From an uncultured Microbacterium sp. (GTDB lineage: Bacteria > Actinomycetota > Actinomycetes > Actinomycetales > Microbacteriaceae): 10,819 nt of DNA. Positions 6,305-10,819 of the stretch are shown here, in pieces. How positions within the stretch are numbered: the stretch's first letter is position 1; every line of letters starts with the position of its first letter. The translations under genes were made by a program, and so were the position numbers. The stretch is from assembly GCA_937988695.1 (NCBI GenBank), contig CALKHM010000228.1, forward strand, positions 1 through 10,819. The letters are read 5' to 3'. The notes beneath the pieces were generated by a model. The model was not told the DNA's origin. It saw only the letters and a list, made by a program, of their open reading frames with translations, and ran no database searches.

Positions 6305-6310
6305 TAAAAT
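6305..6310 (+). promoter_or_regulatory. Candidate -10 element for the aldose 1-epimerase gene
   Basis: TAAAAT is a close match to the TATAAT -10 consensus and stands out in GC-rich surroundings in the 129-base gap between two divergent genes. It would give a leader of about 50 bases before the ATG at 6367. I see no convincing -35 hexamer at the right distance, so it is only a candidate. Confidence 0.45.
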
Positions 6311-6336
6311 CGCCCTCTGGCTGTGAAAATCGCACC

Positions 6337-6365
6337 TCAGGAAGATCCGATCAGGAAAGATCCGA
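6337..6365 (+). repeat. Tandemly duplicated Shine-Dalgarno segment before the aldose 1-epimerase gene
   Basis: TCAGGAAGATCCGA (6337-6350) is followed directly by TCAGGAAAGATCCGA (6351-6365), identical except for one extra A. Each copy carries an AGGA core. The second, AGGAAAGA at 6353-6360, lies 6 bases before the ATG and is the likely ribosome-binding site. Confidence 0.8.
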
Positions 6366-6366
6366 T

Positions 6367-7317
6367 ATGGCACGCACTCCTCTGTCCGGAACCCAGCACG
6401 CGCTCCGCGCGGGCGACTACGAGGCGATCATCGCCGGTGTCGGCGCATCCCTGCGCACGCTGACCCATGGTGGGCGTGACCTCGTCGTGCCGTTCGATGC
6501 CGACGAGGTGCGCCCGGGTCACCGCGGCGCGACGCTCGCCCCGTGGCCGAATCGCATCGTCGACGGACGTTATGCGTTCGAGGGAGCCGACTACCAGGTG
6601 CCGCTGACCGAGCCCGCGCGAGGCCATGCGCTGCACGGCCTTGCCTCGTGGATCGAGTTCCACCCGATCGACAAGGGTGCCAGCCATGTCACCCTCGAGG
6701 CCGTCGTGGAGGCACAGAAGGGCTACCCGTGGCGCATCGTCGTGCGCTCGACGTACGCCCTGACCTCGATCGGACTGACACAGTCCGTGACCGCGCTCAA
6801 TGTATCGGCGCAGCCGGCTCCATGGGGCACCTCTGCGCACCCGTACCTCGTGGCCGGCGAAGGGCACGTCGACGACTGGACCTTCGAGCTTCCTGCCACA
6901 CAGGTGCTGCAGGTCACGCCCGACCGGCTCATCCCCGACGGCCTGACAAAGGTCGACGTCGATGCCGCACGATTCGACTTCCGCACCGCGCGTCCCATCG
7001 GTGCGGCGGAGATCGACCACGCCTTCACCGCGCTCGCCACGGATGCCGACGGTGCCGTGACGGCGCGGTTGACGGATGCCTCCGGTTCCGGTGTCGAGGT
7101 GGAATGGGATGCCGCGTGCCCGTGGGTGCAGGTCTACACGTCCGATCAGCCGACCGGGGCTGCTGATCCCGCCCATCGCATCGGTCTCGCCCTCGAGCCG
7201 ATGACCTGCGCGCCCGACGCGTTCAACGCCGATCGCTATCCGTACGACACCGGGATGATCACGCTGGAGCCGGGGGCCTCTGCCACCGCGCGCTGGCGCA
7301 TCGGCGCGATCGGGTGA
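6367..7317 (+). CDS. Aldose 1-epimerase (mutarotase) family protein
   Basis: The 316-residue cytoplasmic protein is a GalM-type mutarotase, which interconverts alpha and beta anomers of free aldoses. The family's landmarks are in order: APWPNRI (residues ~58-64), a substrate-binding and catalytic histidine region GHALHGL (His87, His90), AHPYL with the second key histidine His158, and a C-terminal LALEPMTCAPDAFN with the probable catalytic base Glu277. Length is typical for the family. The ATG at 6367 is used because homology begins there and AGGAAAGA lies 6 bases upstream; the frame is open further left only as a shadow of the opposite-strand gene. It may serve arabinose or galactose use, but it is well separated from the arabinose operon and its sugar cannot be read from the sequence. 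It overlaps the next gene by 4 bases. Confidence 0.92.
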   Translation: MARTPLSGTQHALRAGDYEAIIAGVGASLRTLTHGGRDLVVPFDADEVRPGHRGATLAPWPNRIVDGRYAFEGADYQVPLTEPARGHALHGLASWIEFHPIDKGASHVTLEAVVEAQKGYPWRIVVRSTYALTSIGLTQSVTALNVSAQPAPWGTSAHPYLVAGEGHVDDWTFELPATQVLQVTPDRLIPDGLTKVDVDAARFDFRTARPIGAAEIDHAFTALATDADGAVTARLTDASGSGVEVEWDAACPWVQVYTSDQPTGAADPAHRIGLALEPMTCAPDAFNADRYPYDTGMITLEPGASATARWRIGAIG

Positions 7318-7703
7318 GCGGGTTCCTGGCCGCGGGCGACCCGGACCCGCTCGTCCCGGGCCTGTTCGACGGGGTCCCCTCGATCCTGGTGCTCGCGTTT
7401 TCCGTGCTGGCGGTCGTGGCGGCGTGGAGGGTGTTCGCGAAGGCCGGGTATCTCGGCATCCTCGCGATCGTCCCGGTCGTGAATGTGTTCATCCTCGTCA
7501 AGATCGCTGGATACTCCGCATGGTTGACACTGCTGCTGCTCATCCCCGTCGTGAACGTGGTCTTCTCGATCGTCGTGGCCGTGCGTGTCGGACGAGGATT
7601 CGGCAGGGGCGGCCTCTGGTCGTTCTTCCTGCTCTGGATGCTGTCGGTGATCGGCATGCTCATCCTGGGGTTCGACCGCTCGCGGTACACGCGACCGGAG
7701 TGA
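7314..7703 (+). CDS. Small multi-pass membrane protein (DUF5684-like)
   Basis: The 129-residue hydrophobic protein has four predicted membrane segments at about residues 22-38, 45-63, 69-91 and 100-119. It carries the AWRVFAKAGYLG and IVPVVNVFILVKIAG pattern followed by IPVVNVVFSIVVAVRVGRGFG that I associate with the DUF5684 family (Trp-containing loop, PxxN-containing helices, Lys/Gly-rich turn). PVVNV occurs in both helix 2 and helix 3, suggesting an internal duplication. The start is a GTG at 7314 that overlaps the epimerase stop as GTGA, so the two genes are probably co-transcribed and translationally coupled. Function is unknown. The C-terminus (GFDRSRYTRPE) is short, charged and probably exposed. 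Confidence 0.8.
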   Translation: MSGFLAAGDPDPLVPGLFDGVPSILVLAFSVLAVVAAWRVFAKAGYLGILAIVPVVNVFILVKIAGYSAWLTLLLLIPVVNVVFSIVVAVRVGRGFGRGGLWSFFLLWMLSVIGMLILGFDRSRYTRPE

Positions 7704-7749
7704 GACGCGATCGGTCTTGCCGCGCAGCGTCTGCGCACTGCGGATCCGC

Positions 7750-7769
7750 CGCGTGATCTTCACCACGCG
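7750..7769. other. Small hairpin between the membrane-protein gene and the next gene
   Basis: CGCGTG (7750-7755) and CACGCG (7764-7769) are perfect 6-bp arms around an 8-base loop, about 50 bases after the stop at 7703. Just before it is a palindromic GCGGATCCGC (7740-7749). There is no U-tract, so it is at best a weak or factor-dependent terminator of the upstream pair. Confidence 0.35.
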
Positions 7770-7826
7770 ACGAATCGTGCGGCACCATCACGGCTACGCT
7801 TGACAGCACAGACACGGGCCGGTCGC

Positions 7827-7833
7827 AGGGGAG
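7827..7833 (+). promoter_or_regulatory. Shine-Dalgarno site of the coiled-coil protein gene
   Basis: AGGGGAG lies 5 bases before a GTG at 7839 and selects that start over the in-frame TTG at 7800, which has no ribosome-binding site. Confidence 0.7.
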
Positions 7834-7838
7834 AATCA

Positions 7839-8525
7839 GTGGCAGACGCGCAGCGCGACGACGTGGGTCGTCGCGTGGGTTCGTGGCGGCGCCCGAAAGG
7901 CATGAAGCTCGCCGACATGGTGGCCGACGGGCTGTACGTCGCGTCGGCGGCAACTCGTCTGGCGCTGAAGAACCGGATCCTCGTCGAGGTGATCGCGCAC
8001 GGCGCGGACTTCGACGTGCGACGGATGATGCCGGAGGCGCGTGAGACGTTGCTCACCCTCGCCGCTGAGGCGGAGGCAGACGCGCAACGCATCGAGAGCG
8101 ATCGCCAGCGCGCCAGCCGCCGATACACCGACTCGTACGGCACGCACGACTATCGTCGCCGCGACGTGCGCAATCTGCGCAAGCGCCAGCGGCAGTCCGA
8201 ACAGGTGGCAGCCGGGCTGCGCGCCCGCGCCGATGACGACGAAGAGCTACGCAAGCTCGTCGAGGACGCCCGCGAGGCCGCGTGGTCGGAGGTCGAGCGC
8301 AACATCGACTCGACATTGCGCATCGAGGCGGCACGCCCCGATCTCGAGCCCGACTACGCGAAGCTGCGTGACGCGCGGATGCAGTCGCTGCGGCTCATCG
8401 ATCTGCCGCGGCTCGCCGCACACCGCCGCCGTAACGCTCAGGGCGCCGCGGGCGAGCTGAACGATGCGACGGCGACGGATGCCGCGGTCACGGTGGACGG
8501 CGTGGACGTGTCCGAGCTCGAGTAG
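7839..8525 (+). CDS. Hypothetical coiled-coil-rich cytoplasmic protein
   Basis: The 228-residue protein shows no recognised enzymatic motif, signal peptide or membrane segment. A basic N-terminus (RRVGSWRRPKGMKLADM) is followed by a short helical region (residues ~30-58). Charged helices with coiled-coil character span about 63-95 and 115-160, separated by a Tyr/Arg-rich stretch (RRYTDSYGTHDYRRRDVRNLRKRQRQ). The acidic tail ends VDGVDVSELE. Base composition and codon use match the neighbours, and it has a good Shine-Dalgarno site, so it is a real gene. I recall similar proteins from Microbacteriaceae genomes, sometimes carrying a doubtful 'asparagine synthase' label; nothing here supports that function. 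It sits just before a tRNA gene that has its own promoter, so a shared transcript is not needed. Confidence 0.8.
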   Translation: MADAQRDDVGRRVGSWRRPKGMKLADMVADGLYVASAATRLALKNRILVEVIAHGADFDVRRMMPEARETLLTLAAEAEADAQRIESDRQRASRRYTDSYGTHDYRRRDVRNLRKRQRQSEQVAAGLRARADDDEELRKLVEDAREAAWSEVERNIDSTLRIEAARPDLEPDYAKLRDARMQSLRLIDLPRLAAHRRRNAQGAAGELNDATATDAAVTVDGVDVSELE

Positions 8526-8565
8526 CGGCGCGCCTGTGCGGATCCGAGATGGCGGCGTCCGGCGA

Positions 8566-8595
8566 TTCGCGGTGGCGCGTCGCGTCGGATAAGAT
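8566..8595 (+). promoter_or_regulatory. Promoter of the tRNA-Arg gene
   Basis: TAAGAT at 8590-8595 is a good -10 hexamer. A weak -35, TTCGCG, lies at 8566-8571 with an 18-base spacer. Transcription would start near 8602, giving a 5' leader of about 22 bases for RNase P to remove. Confidence 0.6.
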
Positions 8596-8623
8596 GAATC
8601 CTCGTGCGCGGGAATGTGCACGT

Positions 8624-8696
8624 GCGCCTGTAGCTCAATGGATAGAGCATCTGACTACGGATCAGAAGGTTGGGGGTTCGAGTCCCTTCAGGCGCG
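8624..8696 (+). tRNA. tRNA-Arg, anticodon ACG
   Basis: A 73-base cloverleaf folds by eye. The acceptor arms are GCGCCTG (8624-8630) and CAGGCGC (8689-8695) with G as discriminator (8696). The D stem is GCTC/GAGC and the anticodon stem is TCTGA/TCAGA around loop CTACGGA, with anticodon ACG at 8657-8659. The variable loop is AGGTT and the T arm has GTTCGAGTC. ACG (read after A-to-I editing of the first position in bacteria) decodes CGU, CGC and CGA arginine codons, heavily used in this genome. CCA is not encoded: CAC follows the discriminator. Confidence 0.97.
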
Positions 8697-8714
8697 CACT
8701 GTGTTGAGACAGTG
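8697..8714 (+). other. Trailer hairpin immediately after tRNA-Arg
   Basis: CACTGT (8697-8702) and ACAGTG (8709-8714) form a perfect 6-bp stem with a 6-base loop, starting at the first base after the discriminator. It precedes the true terminator by 4 bases and may set where 3' processing nucleases act. Confidence 0.6.
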
Positions 8715-8718
8715 ATGG

Positions 8719-8760
8719 GCCCCGGTCATCCGCTGGAAAGCGAGAGGACCGGGGCTTTCT
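8719..8760 (+). terminator. Intrinsic terminator of the tRNA-Arg transcript
   Basis: GCCCCGGTC (8719-8727) pairs perfectly with GACCGGGGC (8747-8755), enclosing a second stem CGCT/AGCG with a GGAA tetraloop (8731-8742). TTTCT (8756-8760) follows directly. The U-tract is short, as is common in high-GC genomes. Confidence 0.85.
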
Positions 8761-8845
8761 CGTGATTCGGCCGCCGTCGGATGCGGCACACGTGTGACGG
8801 CTGCGGCACATGACCGCCGCGACCGACCCGACCGGGCGCCGCGGG

Positions 8846-10819
8846 TCAGGCCGGCCGGCGCACGAGCACGTCGTCCAGGAACGAGTAGACGGTGGCGTTC
8901 AGCGCGGCGGTCGCGGCGCTGTCGATCGCGCCGGCATGTCCGCCCTCGTCCTGCTCGAGGTAATGCACCTCGGCATCCGTCTGCTCCTGAAGTCGGGCGA
9001 CCATCTTGCGCGCCTGCACCGGACCCACGCGATCGTCGCTGGTCGCCGAGAAGAACAGGCTCGGCGGGTACGGACGGTGCGGATCGACGAGGTGGTACGG
9101 CGAGAACGTGCGGATGAACGCCCAGTCGTCGGGGTCGTCAGGGTCGCCGTACTCGGCGATCCAGCTCGCCCCGGCCGACAGTCGCGTGTACCGGCGCATG
9201 TCCAGCAGCGGCACCCCGCACACGACCGCGCCGAAGTCCTCCGGGAACTGCGTGAGCATGTTGCCCACGAGCAGCCCGCCGTTGCTGCCTCCGCGGCATC
9301 CCAGCTGGCGCGGTGTGGTCACCCCTCGGGCCACGAGATCCCGGGCGACCGCGACGAAGTCCTCGTAGGCGCGATGCCTCTTCTCGCGCATCGCCGCCAG
9401 ATGCCATGCCGGGCCGAACTCGCCGCCGCCGCGGATGTTCGCCACGACGAACACGCGTCCGGGCTCTATCCATGCCGGCCCGATGATGCTCGGATACTCC
9501 GGCAGGCGCGACACCTCGAATCCGCCGTATCCGTCCAAGAGGGTCGGCAGCGGACCGTCGGCGTTCTGCGGCGCGACCTGGAAATACGGGATGCGGGTGC
9601 CGTCCGCCGAGGTCGCCCAGTGCTGCGTGGTGGCAAGGCCCCCGGCATCGAACACCGCGCGGGCCCGGTCCACCATGCGTGGCGCCGGCCGGGCGGCATC
9701 CGTCACGATCAGCGTCAGCGGAGTGAGGAAGCCGCGCGCGATGAGCCAGAGCTCGTCGTCTTCGTCGGCGTCGGCGGTCGCGACGTCGATCGAGAGGATG
9801 TCGGCTCCCGCGCCCACCGCATGGAGCTCGCTGGCCGTCCAGCCGTTCGCAGGGTCGAGGGACAGGATGCGGCTGCGCACCTCCTCGAGCACAGTGAGCA
9901 CGAGACGTGTGCGGGTCCACGACCAGCCCTCCAGCACCGCCGAGCCGGTGGGAGTGAACACCGCCCTCAGCTCGCTGCCGTCGCCGTCGGTCACGGTGTG
10001 CAGCGGGCCGACGAGCAGAGTGCCGCCCGGATGCGTGGTGCCGGCGACGGTCCACTCGGTGGTCGTGCGGATGGCGACGAGGTCCGCGTGCACGTCGATA
10101 TGCGCGTCCTGCGGGGCGGCGACCAGCACGGGAACGGGCATCGCTGCGCGCTGCGCGGAGCCTCCGGGCGTGTGGCCCTCCCCACGCCCTTCTCCACGCA
10201 ACGCTGCGCGCTGCGCGGAGCCTCCGGGCGTGTGGGCCCAGACGTAGGTCTCTTCGTGGAAGAAATCATGCGCCTTGCCGATCATGGCCGTGCAGCGACC
10301 ACTCGTGCGGTCGGCTCCGACGAACATCGCGACGTCCGATGCCGCCGCCTCGGCCACCAGGGATGCGTCGGCCAGCGTCGTCCCACGCCGCCAGATGCGC
10401 GCGGTGCGCGGGTATCCCGAGTCGGTGGTTCCGCCGCCGTCGAGGGCGGATGCGGTCAACAGCGTGTCGGCGTCGAGCCACGCGCTGTGCGATTTGTCGG
10501 CGGCCAGGATGAACGCGTCGGCGTCGGCGTCGACGAATCGTGCGGCAGCCAGGTCGAACTCCCGCACGACGTGTGCGTCGCCACCATCCGGGCTCAGCTG
10601 CACGAGCACCCGGTCCGAGCCGCGCGGGCCGTGGTTCGCGCCGGCGAACGACCACGGCGTGCCCTCGTCGCGGCCCAGGGCGTCCACGTCCAGCAGCACC
10701 TGCCAGTCCGGGTCTCCGGCCAGGAACGATGTGCGCGTGGACCGACGCCACAGGCCGCGCGGGTTGGCGGCATCCCGCCACAGGTCGTACATCCACTGTC
10801 CATGTCGGCTCGGCACGAC
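8846..10819 (-). CDS. Prolyl oligopeptidase family serine peptidase (N-terminus outside window)
   Basis: The visible 657 residues are most of an S9-family prolyl oligopeptidase; roughly the first 60-100 residues should lie beyond the right edge, and the GTG at 10816 is not taken as a start. The beginning, DLWRDAANPRGLWRRST and PDWQVLLDVDALGRDEG, is the usual opening of the beta-propeller domain, which covers about 10819-9560. The C-terminal alpha/beta hydrolase carries the complete triad: Ser in RGGSNGGLL (codon 9284-9286), Asp in the SDDRVGP segment (9032-9037) and His in EGGHAGA (8936-8938). It should cleave after proline in short peptides. No signal peptide can be judged. A propeller loop carries an in-frame repeated insertion (10142-10235). 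It converges with the tRNA-Arg gene and no operon partner is visible. Confidence 0.93.
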   Translation of the reverse strand, partial: VVPSRHGQWMYDLWRDAANPRGLWRRSTRTSFLAGDPDWQVLLDVDALGRDEGTPWSFAGANHGPRGSDRVLVQLSPDGGDAHVVREFDLAAARFVDADADAFILAADKSHSAWLDADTLLTASALDGGGTTDSGYPRTARIWRRGTTLADASLVAEAAASDVAMFVGADRTSGRCTAMIGKAHDFFHEETYVWAHTPGGSAQRAALRGEGRGEGHTPGGSAQRAAMPVPVLVAAPQDAHIDVHADLVAIRTTTEWTVAGTTHPGGTLLVGPLHTVTDGDGSELRAVFTPTGSAVLEGWSWTRTRLVLTVLEEVRSRILSLDPANGWTASELHAVGAGADILSIDVATADADEDDELWLIARGFLTPLTLIVTDAARPAPRMVDRARAVFDAGGLATTQHWATSADGTRIPYFQVAPQNADGPLPTLLDGYGGFEVSRLPEYPSIIGPAWIEPGRVFVVANIRGGGEFGPAWHLAAMREKRHRAYEDFVAVARDLVARGVTTPRQLGCRGGSNGGLLVGNMLTQFPEDFGAVVCGVPLLDMRRYTRLSAGASWIAEYGDPDDPDDWAFIRTFSPYHLVDPHRPYPPSLFFSATSDDRVGPVQARKMVARLQEQTDAEVHYLEQDEGGHAGAIDSAATAALNATVYSFLDDVLVRRPA
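10142..10235 (-). repeat. 34-bp exact direct repeat inside the prolyl oligopeptidase gene
   Basis: The same 34 bases occupy 10142-10175 and 10202-10235, 60 bp apart, so the frame is kept. Each copy encodes HTPGGSAQRAA, joined by LRGEGRGEG. The segment interrupts a well-behaved propeller sequence between ETYVWA and MPVPVLVAAPQDAHIDV and is low-complexity. Each copy contains a short palindrome (CGGAG, one base, CTCCG on the minus strand) and GCGC-rich tracts. Confidence 0.9.

Noticed and set aside
5752..6366. N-terminal extension of the aldose 1-epimerase, open upstream to 5752
   Set aside because: The extension is the complement of the DUF1992 repeat linker, and the enzyme's homology starts at the ATG at 6367 behind a Shine-Dalgarno site.
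7800..7805. TTGACA as a -35 promoter element
   Set aside because: No TAnnnT hexamer lies 16-19 bases downstream. TACGCT at 7795-7800 is a possible -10 instead but has no convincing -35.
7800..7838. Longer start (TTG at 7800) for the coiled-coil protein
   Set aside because: It has no Shine-Dalgarno site, whereas GTG 7839 has AGGGGAG at a good distance.
8624..8700. tRNA-Arg as an integration (att) site of a genomic island
   Set aside because: No integrase gene or direct repeat of the tRNA 3' end appears in the window; both sides carry ordinary genes.

Overview
The window is very GC-rich. It shows strong third-position G/C bias, abundant GGATGCC/GGCATCC words inside genes, GTG starts, and at least one likely leaderless promoter. 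Together with the protein families present, this points to a chromosomal segment of a high-GC actinobacterium, most likely Microbacteriaceae (Microbacterium-like). That placement is inference from composition and family resemblance, not from a database search.

Layout. (1) Bases 1-3446 hold the end of an L-arabinose catabolic operon on the + strand: the 3' end of araD, then araB (an FGGY kinase), then araA. araD and araB overlap by 4 bases; araA follows 55 bases later behind a strong Shine-Dalgarno site. L-arabinose is isomerised by AraA to L-ribulose, phosphorylated by AraB, and epimerised by AraD to D-xylulose 5-phosphate. The operon promoter and any regulator lie left of the window. (2) Bases 3447-4097 have no credible gene. 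They are a patchwork of a G-run tract, an ~80-bp dyad-symmetric element, a (GCCGC)5 microsatellite and a decayed array of 7-bp repeats that ends at a probable leaderless promoter. (3) Bases 4098-5138 encode a nitronate monooxygenase-family flavoprotein. A second, diverged copy of the ~80-bp dyad element lies just after it (5201-5287), so the gene and the decayed array sit between two copies in the same orientation. (4) Bases 5350-6237 (- strand) encode a DUF1992 protein whose low-complexity linker comes from a ~24-bp DNA repeat. (5) Divergent from it, bases 6367-7703 hold an aldose 1-epimerase and a small four-helix membrane protein (DUF5684-like), translationally coupled by a GTGA overlap. 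(6) Bases 7839-8525 encode a coiled-coil protein of unknown function, followed by a tRNA-Arg(ACG) gene with its own promoter, trailer hairpin and intrinsic terminator. (7) Bases 8846-10819 (- strand) hold a prolyl oligopeptidase missing its N-terminus at the window edge and carrying an in-frame duplicated 34-bp repeat.

The protein-coding genes are mostly ordinary metabolism and housekeeping. I found no defence system, CRISPR array, integrase, transposase or biosynthetic cluster. The most unusual material is non-coding: the four-box dyad element with boxes 19 bp apart around a central GCCGGC, present twice, and the eroded heptamer array beside one copy.
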